This document shows positions 22,989-33,438 of a stretch of 51,913 nucleotides of DNA, one piece after another. Within the stretch, counting starts at the first letter, position 1; each line of letters begins with the position of its first letter. The stretch spans positions 1-51,913 of the forward strand of contig CALQQB010000024.1 in assembly GCA_943332615.1 (NCBI GenBank). The letters run 5' to 3'. The notes under the pieces are model-generated. The model made no database searches. It was given only the letters and a program-made list of their open reading frames with translations, and was not told where the DNA came from. This stretch comes from Phenylobacterium deserti (GTDB lineage Bacteria; Pseudomonadota; Alphaproteobacteria; Caulobacterales; Caulobacteraceae). The position numbers were made by a program, and so were the translations under genes.

Positions 22989-25166
22989 GTGAAGCTGTTC
23001 GGATGGGTCCTGGCGTTCGGGCTTCTGGCGTCGGCGGCGCAGGCCGCGCCGGACGCGGGGGCCGAGATGGGGCGCTGGAAGGCGCAGGCCGCGCGGATCA
23101 GCATCACCCGCGACGACTGGGGGATCGCCCACGTCCACGGCAGGACCGACGCCGACGCGGTGTTCGGCATGGTCTATGCCCAGGCGGAGGATGACTTCAA
23201 CCGGGTGGAGGCCAACTACCTGACCGCGCTGGGCCGCACCGCCGAGGCCGAGGGGCCGGGCGCGATCTGGGCAGACCTGCGCCAGAAGCTCTATGTCGAT
23301 CCGGCGGACCTGAAGGCCAAGTATGCGGCGAGCCCGGCGTGGCTGAAGGCGCTGATGGACAGCTGGGCCGGGGGCCTGAACTATTACCTGGCGACCCACC
23401 CGCAGACCAAGCCGCGGGTGATCACGCGGTTCGAACCCTGGATGGCGCTTTCGTTCTCGGAGGGCAGCATCGGCGGCGACATCGAGGACATCTCGCTGTC
23501 GGCGCTGGAGAGGTTCTACGGCGGGACGAGGAGCGTGGCCGTCGAGGACCGGCTGGCGTTCAAGGAGCCGCAGGGGTCCAACGGGATCGCGATCTCGCCG
23601 TCGATCACCAAGGACGGCCACGCCCTGCTGCTGATCAACCCGCACACATCGTTCTTCTTCCGCTCGGAACTGCAGATGACCAGCGACGAGGGGCTGAACG
23701 CCTATGGGGCGGTCACCTGGGGGCAGTTCTTCGTCTACCAGGGGTTCAACAGCCATGCCGGCTGGATGCACACCTCCAGCGGCGTGGACGTGGTGGACGA
23801 GTTCGCCGAGGCGATCGTGCGCACGCCGGGCACCCTGATGTACCACTATGGGCGCGAGGCGCGGCCAGTGACAGTGAAGACCCTCGTCGTGCCCTATCGC
23901 AAGGCCGACGGGTCGATGGGAAGCCGCAGCTTCGAGACCTATCGGACGCACCATGGCCCGATCGTGCGTGAGCAGGACGGCAAGTGGGTGGCGTTTTCGA
24001 TGATGTACCGGCCGGTGGAGGCGCTGCAGCAGTCGTTCCTGCGGACCAGGTCGGTGGACTTCGCGTCGTTCATGAAGACGGCGGAGCTGAGGGCCAATTC
24101 CTCGAACAACACCCTGTTCGCCGACGACAAGGGCGAGACGGCCTATCTGCACCCGCAGTTCATCCCCCGGCGCAATGGCCGGTTCGACTATACCAAGCCG
24201 GTCGATGGATCCGATCCGGCGACCGACTGGCAGGGGCTGCATGCGCTGGACGAGGCGCCGCGGGTGCTGTCGGCGCCTTGGGTCTATAACGCCAACAACG
24301 CACCCTGGACGGCGGCGGGGGTGGGCAACCCCGCCAACCCGAAGCGCGAGGCGTTCCCGAAGTACATGGACGAAGCCGGCGACAATCCGCGCGGGCCGCA
24401 TGCGAACCGGGTGCTGGGCGGGCGCAGCGACTTCACCCGGGAGAAACTGTTGGCGGCGGCCTACGATCCGTTCCTTACGGCCTTCGACCGGCTCGTGCCG
24501 ACCCTAGTGGCGGCCTACGACGCGACCCCGGACGCCGATCCGGTCAAGGCGCGGCTGGGCGCACAGGTGGCCGCGCTGAAGGCGTGGGACTTCAAGTGGT
24601 CGGCGGCCTCCACGGAGACCTCGCTGGCGGTGTTCTGGGGTGAGGCGCTGTGGGCCAAGGCGGCGTCCGGCGCCGATGCTGCGGGAATGAGCGTCTGGGA
24701 CTACATGGCCGACCGCAGCCCGGCGGCGGACAAGCTGGCGGCGCTGGCCGAGGCCAGCGACCGGCTGACGGCGGACTTCGGGAGCTGGAAGACGCCCTGG
24801 AGCGAGATCAACCGCTTCCAGCGGCTGAACGGCGACATCGTCCAGACCTTCCGCGACGACGGTCCCTCTATCCCGGTGCCGTTCACGTCGGCGCAGTGGG
24901 GCTCGCTCGCGTCGTTCGGGGCCAAGCGTTATCCGAGGACCAAGCGTTACTATGGCACCAACGGCAACAGCTTCGTGGCCGTGGTGGAGTTCGGGCCGAA
25001 GGTGCGCGCGCTGGCGGTGACGGCGGGCGGCGGCAGCGGCCACCCCGAGAGCCCGCACTTCAACGATCAGGCCGCGCGATACGCGAGCGGAAATTTGCGG
25101 GAGGTCTATTTCTGGCCGGAGCAGCTGGTGGGACACACCGAGCGGAGCTACCGGCCGGGGGAGTAG
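22989..25166 (+). CDS. Penicillin acylase family N-terminal nucleophile hydrolase
   Basis: A 725-residue exported precursor. Signal peptide is about residues 1-19 (LAFGLLASAAQA). The alpha-chain-like part contains ISITRDDWGIAHVHG and VYAQAEDDFNR; the autocatalytic nucleophile is expected at S197 in EPQGSNGIAIS, giving a beta chain of about 530 residues. Other conserved parts are LLINPHTSFF and HTSSGVDVVDEFAE. Members hydrolyse amides such as beta-lactams, acyl-homoserine lactones or lipopeptides (aculeacin type). The start is GTG at 22989 with GGGGAG upstream. It stands alone. Confidence 0.9.
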   Translation: MKLFGWVLAFGLLASAAQAAPDAGAEMGRWKAQAARISITRDDWGIAHVHGRTDADAVFGMVYAQAEDDFNRVEANYLTALGRTAEAEGPGAIWADLRQKLYVDPADLKAKYAASPAWLKALMDSWAGGLNYYLATHPQTKPRVITRFEPWMALSFSEGSIGGDIEDISLSALERFYGGTRSVAVEDRLAFKEPQGSNGIAISPSITKDGHALLLINPHTSFFFRSELQMTSDEGLNAYGAVTWGQFFVYQGFNSHAGWMHTSSGVDVVDEFAEAIVRTPGTLMYHYGREARPVTVKTLVVPYRKADGSMGSRSFETYRTHHGPIVREQDGKWVAFSMMYRPVEALQQSFLRTRSVDFASFMKTAELRANSSNNTLFADDKGETAYLHPQFIPRRNGRFDYTKPVDGSDPATDWQGLHALDEAPRVLSAPWVYNANNAPWTAAGVGNPANPKREAFPKYMDEAGDNPRGPHANRVLGGRSDFTREKLLAAAYDPFLTAFDRLVPTLVAAYDATPDADPVKARLGAQVAALKAWDFKWSAASTETSLAVFWGEALWAKAASGADAAGMSVWDYMADRSPAADKLAALAEASDRLTADFGSWKTPWSEINRFQRLNGDIVQTFRDDGPSIPVPFTSAQWGSLASFGAKRYPRTKRYYGTNGNSFVAVVEFGPKVRALAVTAGGGSGHPESPHFNDQAARYASGNLREVYFWPEQLVGHTERSYRPGE

Positions 25167-25489
25167 GCCGCGCCGTCACGGCGAGGTGATTCAATTCTGG
25201 GGAACATCAGATCGGCGGCAAGATAACCTGTCGTAACGGATGTGGTTGCAATTGGTTGTACGGAATTTAGCTCTCGTAAAGATTCGCCTTTCCGACAGTA
25301 GCCGCTAGAATATACGGGTGTGATCGTTCGCGGAGAATGATTTTAGGATCGCCGAAGAACTTCTGATTGCACGCGACTCGCCAAGTATTGTTGCGCTGAA
25401 AACCACACGCAACGCCTTGGCGAGCGGGCTAAAACTGCAGTCGGGCAAGACTCTCGTTTCGCGAGTCTCCGGTTCACCCCAGGCGCGCC
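25167..25489. other. A/T-richer intergenic region before the hybrid kinase
   Basis: About 323 bases without a gene and visibly less GC-rich than its surroundings, particularly 25190-25400. An imperfect hairpin AGACTC...GAGTCT lies near 25448-25468, just before the kinase gene. The low GC suggests promoter or acquired sequence; no confident promoter boxes found. Confidence 0.45.
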
Positions 25490-28312
25490 ATGACGTCCCG
25501 ACTCCCGATCAGCCCCAAGACCGATCTGCAGCGCCTGGCCGGCGGTGGACAGACCCAGGAGTCGATCGTCAAGGCCGACGCCCTGCAGAACGCCATTTTC
25601 AATAGCGCCAACTTCTCCAGCATCGCGACGGATGCCAAGGGCGTGATCCAGATCTTCAACGTCGGGGCCGAGCGGATGCTGGGCTACATGGCGGCGGAGG
25701 TGATGAACACGATCACGCCGGCCGATATCTCCGACCCGCAGGAACTGATCGATCGCGCCGAGACGCTGAGCGCCGAACTCGGAACCCCGATCACGCCGGG
25801 CTTCGAGGCGTTGGTGTTCAAAGCCTCGCGTGGGATCGAGGACATCTACGAGCTGACCTACATCCGCAAGGATGGAACCCGGTTCCCGGCGGTGGTGTCG
25901 GTGACGGCGCTGCGCGACGCTCAGGACACCATCATCGGCTACCTGCTGATCGGCACCGACAACACGGCGCGCAAGGAGGCCGAGGCGGCCCTGCTGAAGG
26001 CTGGCGCACTGCAGAGCGCCATTTTCAACAGCGCCAACTTCTCCAGCATCGCGACGGATGCCAAGGGCGTGATCCAGATCTTCAACGTCGGGGCCGAGCG
26101 GATGCTGGGCTACATGGCGGCGGAGGTGATGAACACGATCACGCCGGCCGACATCTCCGACCCGCAGGAACTGATCGATCGCGCCGAGACGCTGAGCGCC
26201 GAACTCGGAACCCCGATCACGCCGGGCTTCGAGGCGCTGGTGTTCAAAGCCTCGCGTGGGATCGAGGACATCTACGAGCTGACCTACATCCGCAAGGATG
26301 GAACCCGGTTCCCGGCCCTGGTGTCCGTGACCGCCCTGCGCGACGCCCAGGACACCATCATTGGCTACCTATTGATCGGCACCGACAACACGGCGCGCAA
26401 GCGGGTGGAGGAAGAGCAGAAAAAGTCCGAGCAGAGCCTTCGAGACCAGCAGTTCTACACCCGCTCGCTGATCGAATCGAACATCGACGCCCTGATGACC
26501 ACGGACCCGGCCGGGATCATCACCGACGTGAACAAGCAGATGGAGGCGTTGACCGGGTCCACGCGGGACGAGCTGATCGGGGCGCCATTCAAGGACTGTT
26601 TCACCGACCCGGCGCGGGCCGAATCCGGCATCAAGCGGGTGCTCGCGGAAAAGTCGGTCACCGACTATGAGCTGACCGCGCGAGCCCGCGATGGCACCAA
26701 GACCGTGGTCTCCTACAACGCCACCACTTTCTACGACCGAAGCCGGACTCTGAAAGGCGTGTTCGCCGCCGCGCGCGACGTCACCGAGCGCAAGCGGGTC
26801 GAGGTGGAACTGCAGCTGGCCAAGGCCGCCGCCGAGAGCGCCAGCCGTACCAAGTCCGACTTCCTGGCCAGCATGAGCCATGAGATCCGCACGCCGATGA
26901 ACGCGATCATGGGGATCGCCGACCTGCTGGCGAAGACCGCACTGACGCCCGAGCAGGACAAGTTCGTGCAAATATTCCGCCGGTCCGGCGACAACCTGCT
27001 CAACCTGATCAACGACATCCTGGACCTCTCCAAGGTCGAGGCCTCGCAGCTGGACCTGGAGCGCACCGGATTCTCGCTCAGCGATCACCTTGAGAAGGTC
27101 ATGGAGATGGTCGCGCCCAAGGCGCAGGAGAAGGCGCTGACCCTGGTCTGCGAGATCGCGCCCGGCGTGAGCAACGACCTGGTGGGGGACCCGACGCGCC
27201 TGCGCCAGGTGCTGGTCAACCTGCTGGGCAACGCCATCAAGTTCACGGAGGCCGGTAGCGTCTCGCTGCGGGTCGAGCCGGACGCCGACGATGCTGTCCC
27301 GACCGCGCTGCGATTCACCGTCGTTGACACCGGGATCGGCATCGCCAGCGAAAAACTCGACCGCGTCTTCGAGCGGTTCACCCAGGCCGATTCCTCGACC
27401 ACGCGGAGGTTTGGCGGATCGGGGCTCGGATTGACGATCTCGCGGCGCCTGGTCGAGCTGATGGGCGGGCGCATCTGGGTGCAGAGCGAGGTCGATCTGG
27501 GTAGCCTGTTCGCCTTCGCTGTGCCGTTTGAAGTTTCGACAGCGGCCCGGCGGCCGGTTGCGGCTCCGATCGGGATCGGTCCTGCCGTGCCGCTCCCGGC
27601 GCTGCGCATCCTGATGGCGGAGGACTCGCCGGACAACTGCACCATCGCCTTGGCCTATCTCGAGGACACGCCCTACCTGATCGACGTGGCTGAGACCGGC
27701 GTGCTGGCGTGCAAGATGTTCAAGGAAGGTCACTACGACCTAGTGCTGATGGACCGTCAGATGCCCGCCATGGACGGGCTAACGGCGACGCGGAACATCC
27801 GGGCGTGGGAAAAGGCCAATGGCCGCGCGCCGACGCCGATCATCGCGCTGACGGCGTCGGCCCTGAAGGGGGACCGCGAGACCTGCCTCGCGGCCGGCTG
27901 CACCGCCTATCTGACCAAGCCCATCAAACAGGATGTGCTGCTTCACGCTATCAGCCACTATGCCGAGGCGGCCTCCGCGCTGCCGATGATTGACGCGGTG
28001 CTGGACATCACGTCGCGGGCCGGCCGTCGGGTGGCGGAACGGACACCTCAATACCTGAGCAACTGCCGGCGGGACCTGCAGCTGATGCAGGAGGCGCTGG
28101 AGCGCGCCGATTTCGGGACGCTGGACCTGCTCGGCCACAGCCTGCGGGGCTCAGGCGGCTCGTTCGGCTTCCAGGGCATCACCGACATCGGGGCTCGGGT
28201 TGAGGCGGCCGCCAAGCGGGGCGACGTCGCGGCTTCTCGCTCCGGGGTGGTCGATCTCGCCGCCTATCTGGATCGACTCGAGCCCCGGCCCCTGGCGCCT
28301 GTGCTCAGCTAG
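25490..28312 (+). CDS. Hybrid sensor histidine kinase with three PAS domains, REC and Hpt
   Basis: A 940-residue soluble kinase with no membrane segments. Domains in order: PAS (about 30-160), a near-identical second PAS (about 172-302), a third PAS (about 310-430), HisKA with H464 in SMSHEIRTPMN, HATPase_c with N box LLGNAIKFT, DTGIGI and GGSGLGLTI, a receiver domain with D755 in LVLMDRQMPAMDG, and a C-terminal Hpt with H883 in LLGHSLRGSGGSFG. All phosphorelay residues are intact, so phosphate can pass His-Asp-His to an unknown regulator elsewhere. The PAS ligands are unknown. No clear Shine-Dalgarno precedes the ATG. It converges with the helicase gene, three bases apart. Confidence 0.93.
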   Translation: MTSRLPISPKTDLQRLAGGGQTQESIVKADALQNAIFNSANFSSIATDAKGVIQIFNVGAERMLGYMAAEVMNTITPADISDPQELIDRAETLSAELGTPITPGFEALVFKASRGIEDIYELTYIRKDGTRFPAVVSVTALRDAQDTIIGYLLIGTDNTARKEAEAALLKAGALQSAIFNSANFSSIATDAKGVIQIFNVGAERMLGYMAAEVMNTITPADISDPQELIDRAETLSAELGTPITPGFEALVFKASRGIEDIYELTYIRKDGTRFPALVSVTALRDAQDTIIGYLLIGTDNTARKRVEEEQKKSEQSLRDQQFYTRSLIESNIDALMTTDPAGIITDVNKQMEALTGSTRDELIGAPFKDCFTDPARAESGIKRVLAEKSVTDYELTARARDGTKTVVSYNATTFYDRSRTLKGVFAAARDVTERKRVEVELQLAKAAAESASRTKSDFLASMSHEIRTPMNAIMGIADLLAKTALTPEQDKFVQIFRRSGDNLLNLINDILDLSKVEASQLDLERTGFSLSDHLEKVMEMVAPKAQEKALTLVCEIAPGVSNDLVGDPTRLRQVLVNLLGNAIKFTEAGSVSLRVEPDADDAVPTALRFTVVDTGIGIASEKLDRVFERFTQADSSTTRRFGGSGLGLTISRRLVELMGGRIWVQSEVDLGSLFAFAVPFEVSTAARRPVAAPIGIGPAVPLPALRILMAEDSPDNCTIALAYLEDTPYLIDVAETGVLACKMFKEGHYDLVLMDRQMPAMDGLTATRNIRAWEKANGRAPTPIIALTASALKGDRETCLAAGCTAYLTKPIKQDVLLHAISHYAEAASALPMIDAVLDITSRAGRRVAERTPQYLSNCRRDLQLMQEALERADFGTLDLLGHSLRGSGGSFGFQGITDIGARVEAAAKRGDVAASRSGVVDLAAYLDRLEPRPLAPVLS
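25577..26401 (+). repeat. Tandem duplication of a PAS-encoding segment
   Basis: Copies 25577-25975 and 26003-26401 (399 bases each, period 426 bases or 142 codons) differ at only about 15 positions by eye. Nearly all differences are silent; the three that change the protein are D/G, N/S and V/L. The duplication is in frame and adds one complete PAS domain plus its linker. Confidence 0.93.
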
Positions 28313-28315
28313 AGT

Positions 28316-30205
28316 CTAGCCGTTGGCCTTGCGGGCGCCCTTCTTGGCAGGCGGGCCCTTGAACGGTGGCCCCGCGCGGGGCGGACCGCCGGTCGGACGA
28401 GGAGCCCCGCCGGCGGGGCGGGGCGGACGCGGACCATCTGTGCGCGGACTGTCCGCGCGGGCACCGGCGGGGCGGGGGCTTGACGGCCTGGGCGCCTGCG
28501 GACCCGGAGCGCTGCCTGGGTTGATGCGGATCTCGCCGGCGTCGGCGGCGGCCTTAATAGCGATGCGGAAGCGGGCCTCGACGTCGGGGCTGATCTCGAA
28601 CTTGGTCTCATGGTCGTGGATCTTGATGAGGCCGATGTCCTTCTTGGTCACGTGACCGAGGCGGCAGATCAGCGGTACCAGCCACTTGGGGTCGGCATTC
28701 TTGCTGCGACCCACAGGCAGGCGGAACCAGGTGGCTTGGCCGCCCGCCACGCCGTACTCGTCGCGAGGACCGGCGTCGGGCCGACCACGATCTGTGGGCG
28801 CGCGATCGGTTGGGCCGCGATTGGCGGACAGGCCATCCGCGGGGCCCCGATCGATGCGGGGGCCACGCTCCTGACGGGGCGGGCGCTCGGACTGGACGGG
28901 CAGGTCGAACATGTCCTCCGGCTCCGGCAAACGGGCGCGGTGCAGGCGGATGAGGGCGGCGGCCACGGCCTCTGGCGTGCGGTCGGCCAGGATGCGACGG
29001 GCAAGCTCGAGGTCCTCCTCGGAGGCCGGCTCGTTCAGCAGCGGGTCGTCCAGCAGGCGGGCCTGGTCCTTGGCGCGGATCTCCTCGGGCAGCGGGGCGC
29101 CGGACCATTCGGCGCCGACCCCGGCTACCTGGATGAGGCGTTCGGCGACGCGGCGCTTGGTGTGCGGCACGATAACGACGGAGACGCCCTTCTTGCCGGC
29201 GCGTCCGGTGCGGCCACTGCGGTGGAGCAGCCCTGCGGTATTGGCGGGAAGATCCGCATGGATGACTAGGCCCAGGTCCGGCAGGTCGAGGCCGCGGGCG
29301 GCGACATCGGTGCAGATGCAGGCGCGGGCGTGGCCATTGCGCAGCGCCTGGAGCGCGTCGGTGCGCTCTTTCTGTGAAAGTTCCCCGGAGAGTTGCACGA
29401 CAGAGAAGCCGCGTTCACGCAATGAGCCGTAGAGGTGTCGCACCCGCTCGCGGGTGGCGCAGAAGATCAGGGCGCCGGGGCTCTCGAAATAGCGGAGCAG
29501 GTTGACGACGGCATTCTCGATCTCGTTGGGCGCGACGCGGACGGCGCGGTACTCGATGTCGCCGTGGGCCTCGTCTCTACGGATGGTGTCGATGCGGTGG
29601 GCGTCGCGCTGATAGCGCTTGGCCAGCGCGGCGATCTCGCGGGCGATGGTGGCGGAGAACATGAAGGTCCGCCGCTCGGGGGGCGTGGAGTCGAGGATTT
29701 CCTCGAGGTCCTCGCGGAAACCCATGTCGAGCATCTCGTCGGCTTCATCGAGGACCACGACCCGCAAGGACCCCAGGTCCAGGTTGCCGCGCTCCAGGTG
29801 GTCGCGCAGGCGGCCGGGGGTGCCGACCACGATGTGACAGCCGGCGGACAGCACGCGCTGTTCGGCGCGGGCGTCCATGCCGCCGACGCAGGTGGCGATG
29901 CGGGCGCCGGCCGGGGCGTAGAGCCAACCGAGTTCGCGGGCGACCTGCTGGGCCAGTTCGCGGGTGGGGGCGATCACCAGGGCCAGGGGCGCGCCGGCGC
30001 GGTCGAACCCGTCGGCGTCGCCGAGCAGGGTCGTGGCCGCGGCGAGCCCGAAGGCGACGGTTTTGCCGGACCCGGTCTGGGCGGAGACCAGCAAGTCTCC
30101 ACCGGCGGCGGCCTCAAGGACGGCGGCCTGAACGGGGGTCGGTTCGCGGTAGCCCTGCGCTTCTAGCGCGCGGGCCAGCGCAGGGTGCGTGGCGGGAAAT
30201 GGCAT
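28316..30205 (-). CDS. DEAD-box RNA helicase with DbpA-type C-terminal domain
   Basis: A 629-residue helicase. The Q-motif region (GYREPTPVQ), Walker A AQTGSGKT (42-49), DEAD (153-156), SAT (184-186), and the second RecA domain with ARGLDLPDL and HRSGRTGRAGKKG are all present. After about residue 500 there is a DbpA/CsdA-type RNA-binding domain (ATWFRLPVGRSKNADPKWLV), then a disordered Pro/Arg/Gly-rich tail. A role in rRNA maturation or cold response is known for the family. The start at 30205 has GGAG upstream; the tRNA-Asp gene lies 79 bases upstream on the same strand. Confidence 0.92.
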   Translation of the reverse strand: MPFPATHPALARALEAQGYREPTPVQAAVLEAAAGGDLLVSAQTGSGKTVAFGLAAATTLLGDADGFDRAGAPLALVIAPTRELAQQVARELGWLYAPAGARIATCVGGMDARAEQRVLSAGCHIVVGTPGRLRDHLERGNLDLGSLRVVVLDEADEMLDMGFREDLEEILDSTPPERRTFMFSATIAREIAALAKRYQRDAHRIDTIRRDEAHGDIEYRAVRVAPNEIENAVVNLLRYFESPGALIFCATRERVRHLYGSLRERGFSVVQLSGELSQKERTDALQALRNGHARACICTDVAARGLDLPDLGLVIHADLPANTAGLLHRSGRTGRAGKKGVSVVIVPHTKRRVAERLIQVAGVGAEWSGAPLPEEIRAKDQARLLDDPLLNEPASEEDLELARRILADRTPEAVAAALIRLHRARLPEPEDMFDLPVQSERPPRQERGPRIDRGPADGLSANRGPTDRAPTDRGRPDAGPRDEYGVAGGQATWFRLPVGRSKNADPKWLVPLICRLGHVTKKDIGLIKIHDHETKFEISPDVEARFRIAIKAAADAGEIRINPGSAPGPQAPRPSSPRPAGARADSPRTDGPRPPRPAGGAPRPTGGPPRAGPPFKGPPAKKGARKANG

Positions 30206-30283
30206 GGGCAGGGCTCCGGGAGGGCAGCGTACGGCGCCTGCTCCCAGGAATCTGTACGAAATACGAGAAGTTCGCCCCGGACG

Positions 30284-30360
<77 letters not shown>

Positions 30361-30648
30361 GCAGGACCGTCCGGTCGTGCGAAGCCGGCTCCAATAGGGG
30401 CGGGTCTGAATCGAGTCAACGGAAGACTGCGTTGGCGGGCGGTACGTCGCGGTTTGATGATGCGCGAAACGCTCTGCGAGGGCGGTTGCAACCGGTTCTA
30501 TGTGGCTGGCGAGGAACGTCGCCGCGGTGGGTGTAACGATGGTCGCCAAATGCGACCTCCGGTCGCGGTCTTTCGCGCTGCACAAGGCGGGTTTGAAACG
30601 CCCGGATGATAGGTCTAGAAGGGCGCCGCGACTCCCTCCGGAGACTCC
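30361..30648. other. Leader/promoter region of the nuo operon
   Basis: About 288 bases without a gene, between the divergent tRNA-Asp and nuoA. It contains a perfect palindrome GGTTGCAACC near 30483 and three matching segments at 30541-30546 (GGTCGC), 30552-30557 (GCGACC) and 30561-30566 (GGTCGC), which allow two mutually exclusive hairpins. No convincing promoter boxes identified. Confidence 0.5.
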
Positions 30649-31026
30649 ATGAACGCCTTCCTGCTCGAGTACCTGCCGATCGTGATCTTCCTGGGGATCG
30701 CGTCGGCCCTGGGCATCGTCTTCATCCTGTTCGCCGCGATCGTGGCGCCCAAGGCGCCGGACCCGGAGAAGCTCTCGTCCTACGAATGCGGCTTCAATGC
30801 CTTCGATGACGCGCGGATGAAGTTCGACGTGCGGTTCTACCTGGTATCGATCCTGTTCATCATCTTCGACCTGGAGGTGGCGTTCCTGTTCCCCTGGGCG
30901 GTGGCGCTGATGAAGATGCCGCCGGATGCAGCCAAGTTCGCCTTCTGGTCGATGATGAGCTTCCTGGGCGTGCTCACCGTGGGCTTCATCTACGAGTGGA
31001 AGAAGGGAGCCCTGGAATGGGAGTGA
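30649..31026 (+). CDS. nuoA: NADH-quinone oxidoreductase subunit A
   Basis: A 125-residue membrane protein with three helices, first of the complex I operon. The conserved loop [20 protein letters not shown] and the following [20 protein letters not shown] are diagnostic. The subunit sits at the junction of membrane arm and peripheral arm near the quinone site. Ten bases of overlap with nuoB. Confidence 0.97.
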   Translation: MNAFLLEYLPIVIFLGIASALGIVFILFAAIVAPKAPDPEKLSSYECGFNAFDDARMKFDVRFYLVSILFIIFDLEVAFLFPWAVALMKMPPDAAKFAFWSMMSFLGVLTVGFIYEWKKGALEWE

Positions 31027-31577
31027 TCGTTCCCGCCGGGTCCGCCGGCCGGTCTACAGTCGAGGGCTACGATCCGCAGACGCATGACCCGTTCTTCGAC
31101 GGCGTGTCGCAGCGGCTGGCCGACAAGGGATTTGTCACTGCCAGCGTCGATGATCTGATCACCTGGGCGCGCACCGGCTCGCTGATGTGGATGACCTTCG
31201 GCCTGGCGTGCTGCGCCGTGGAGATGATCCAGACCTCGATGCCGCGCTACGACCTGGAGCGGTTCGGCGCCGCGCCCCGCGGCAGCCCGCGGCAGAGCGA
31301 CGTGATGATCGTGGCCGGGACGCTGGTGAACAAGATGGCTCCGGCGCTCCGCAAGGTCTACGACCAGATGCCGGAGCCGCGGTACGTGATCTCCATGGGC
31401 AGCTGCGCCAACGGCGGCGGGTACTACTACTTCAGCTATTCGACCGTGCGCGGGTGCGACCGGATCGTGCCGGTGGACATCTACATCCCCGGCTGCCCGC
31501 CGACGGCGGAGTCGCTGGTCTATGGCGTTTTGCAACTGCAGAAGAAGATCCGCCGGACCGGGACCATCATCCGATGA
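31017..31577 (+). CDS. nuoB: NADH-quinone oxidoreductase subunit B
   Basis: A 186-residue subunit that holds iron-sulphur cluster N2, the last electron carrier before quinone. Ligands: C65-C66 (GLACCAVEM), [10 protein letters not shown] and PGCPPTAE. Start 31017 with AAGGGAG at a good distance, inside the end of nuoA; its stop overlaps the nuoC start (ATGA). Confidence 0.97.
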   Translation: MGVIVPAGSAGRSTVEGYDPQTHDPFFDGVSQRLADKGFVTASVDDLITWARTGSLMWMTFGLACCAVEMIQTSMPRYDLERFGAAPRGSPRQSDVMIVAGTLVNKMAPALRKVYDQMPEPRYVISMGSCANGGGYYYFSYSTVRGCDRIVPVDIYIPGCPPTAESLVYGVLQLQKKIRRTGTIIR

Positions 31578-32209
31578 GCTGGCCGGCGAGCGACGCCGAG
31601 CTGGAGCAGCTGGGCCTGGCGATCTGCAAGGGCGCCAAGGGGAGCATTGCCGACGCTGCCGTGACGTTCGGCGCCTTGACCCTGACGGGGCCGGCGGCGT
31701 GGATCGTCGAGGCCTTGACCTATCTGCGCGACGTCGAGGGCTTCCACCAGCTGATCGACCTCAGCGGCGCTGACTATCCTGAGCGGCCGCTGCGGTTCGA
31801 CGTGGTCTATCACCTGCTGTCGATGACGAAGAACCGCCGGGTGCGGCTGAAAGTGCAGACCGACGAAAACATCGCGGTGCCGTCGGTGGTGAGCGTATTC
31901 CCGTCGGCCGACTGGTACGAGCGCGAGACGTTCGACATGTACGGCGTGTTCTTCGACGGCCATCCGGACCTGCGCCGGATCCTTACCGACTACGGCTTCC
32001 ACGGCCATCCGCTGCGGAAGGACTTCCCGATGACCGGCTACGTCGAGGTCCGCTACGACGAGGAGCTGAAGCGGGTGGTCTATGAGCCCGTGAAGTCTGT
32101 CGAGTGGCGCAACTGGGACTTCCTGAGCCCCTGGGAGGGCGCGGAGCGCGGTTTCGCGACCCACCTGCTGCCCGGCGATGAGAAGTCCGGCGAAACGGGG
32201 GGCAAGTGA
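31574..32209 (+). CDS. nuoC: NADH-quinone oxidoreductase subunit C
   Basis: A 211-residue peripheral-arm subunit (30 kDa type), separate from NuoD as usual in alphaproteobacteria. Conserved parts: [20 protein letters not shown] and [20 protein letters not shown]. It joins nuoB and nuoD by one-to-four-base overlaps. Confidence 0.96.
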   Translation: MSWPASDAELEQLGLAICKGAKGSIADAAVTFGALTLTGPAAWIVEALTYLRDVEGFHQLIDLSGADYPERPLRFDVVYHLLSMTKNRRVRLKVQTDENIAVPSVVSVFPSADWYERETFDMYGVFFDGHPDLRRILTDYGFHGHPLRKDFPMTGYVEVRYDEELKRVVYEPVKSVEWRNWDFLSPWEGAERGFATHLLPGDEKSGETGGK

Positions 32210-33438
32210 TGGCTGACGACCTTCCCGTGACGACCAGCACGGATCTGGTGGAACCCGGCGAAACGCCGGTCCGCAAATTCAACATCAACTTCGGCCCGCA
32301 GCATCCTGCGGCGCACGGCGTGCTGCGCCTGGTCCTCGAACTGGACGGCGAAGTCGTCGAGCGGGTGGACCCGCACATCGGCCTGCTGCACCGGGGCACC
32401 GAGAAGCTGATGGAGGCCCGGCCCTATCAGCAGACGATCCCCTATCTGGACCGGCTCGACTACGTCGCGCCGATGAACCAGGAGCACGCCTACTGCCTGG
32501 CGATCGAGAAGCTGCTGGGCGTCGAGGCGCCGCGGCGCGCGCTGCTGATCCGTACGCTGTACGACGAGATCGGTCGGCTGCTGAACCACATCATGAACGT
32601 CACCACCCAGGCGATGGACGTGGGCGCGCTGACGCCGCCGCTGTGGGGCTTCGACGAGCGCGAGAAGCTGATGGTGTTCTATGAGCGGGCCTCGGGCGCG
32701 CGCATGCACGCCAACTACTACCGGGTCGGCGGCGTCCGGCAGGACCTGCCCGAGCAACTGATCCGTGACATCGACGACTGGGCCGACCACTTTCCGAAGG
32801 TCTGCGACGACATCGAGGGCCTGATCACCGGCAACCGCATCTTCAAGCAGCGCAACGTCGACATCGGCGTGGTGACAAAGGACGAGGCGATCGCCAACAG
32901 CTTCTCCGGCGTGATGCTGCGCGGGTCGGGCATCGCCTGGGACCTGCGCCGCGCCCAGCCCTACGCCTGCTACGACGAGATGGAGTTCGAGGTGCCGCTG
33001 GGCGTGCACGGCGACTGCTACGACCGCTACCTGTGCCGGATGCAGGAGATGCGGGAGTCGATCAAGATCGTGAAACAGTGCTGCGCCCTGCTGCTGAAGA
33101 CGCCGGGGCCGGTGCTGATCGAGGACAACAAGGTGGCGGCGCCCCGCCGGGGCGAGATGAAGCGTTCGATGGAAGCGCTGATCCATCACTTCAAGCTGTT
33201 CACCGAGGGCTATCGGACCCCGCCGGGCGAAGTCTATGCCTGCGTCGAGGCGCCGAAGGGCGAGTTCGGCGTCTATCTGGTCAGCGACGGGACCAACAAG
33301 CCCTACCGGGTGAAGCTGCGCGCCCCGGGCTATCCGCACCTGCAGGCGCTGGACTGGATGACGCGCGGCCACATGCTGGCCGACGTGTCCGCCGTGATCG
33401 GCTCGATCGACATCGTGTTCGGGGAGATCGACCGTTGA
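32209..33438 (+). CDS. nuoD: NADH-quinone oxidoreductase subunit D
   Basis: A 409-residue 49 kDa-type subunit forming the quinone pocket with NuoB. The amino region [19 protein letters not shown], the HRGTEKLME motif and the carboxyl end [19 protein letters not shown] are canonical. ATG at 32209 overlaps the nuoC stop; GGGGG lies upstream. Confidence 0.97.
   Translation: MADDLPVTTSTDLVEPGETPVRKFNINFGPQHPAAHGVLRLVLELDGEVVERVDPHIGLLHRGTEKLMEARPYQQTIPYLDRLDYVAPMNQEHAYCLAIEKLLGVEAPRRALLIRTLYDEIGRLLNHIMNVTTQAMDVGALTPPLWGFDEREKLMVFYERASGARMHANYYRVGGVRQDLPEQLIRDIDDWADHFPKVCDDIEGLITGNRIFKQRNVDIGVVTKDEAIANSFSGVMLRGSGIAWDLRRAQPYACYDEMEFEVPLGVHGDCYDRYLCRMQEMRESIKIVKQCCALLLKTPGPVLIEDNKVAAPRRGEMKRSMEALIHHFKLFTEGYRTPPGEVYACVEAPKGEFGVYLVSDGTNKPYRVKLRAPGYPHLQALDWMTRGHMLADVSAVIGSIDIVFGEIDR

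Noticed and set aside
22827..24401. Long minus-strand frame upstream of, and in frame with, the 66-residue gene
   Set aside because: It lies opposite the penicillin acylase gene and has no recognisable domain. Only the short part from 22826, with its own ribosome-binding site, is kept.
25577..26401. The PAS repeat as an assembly duplication
   Set aside because: About 15 scattered, mostly silent differences between copies argue against a simple duplication error, though long reads should confirm it.
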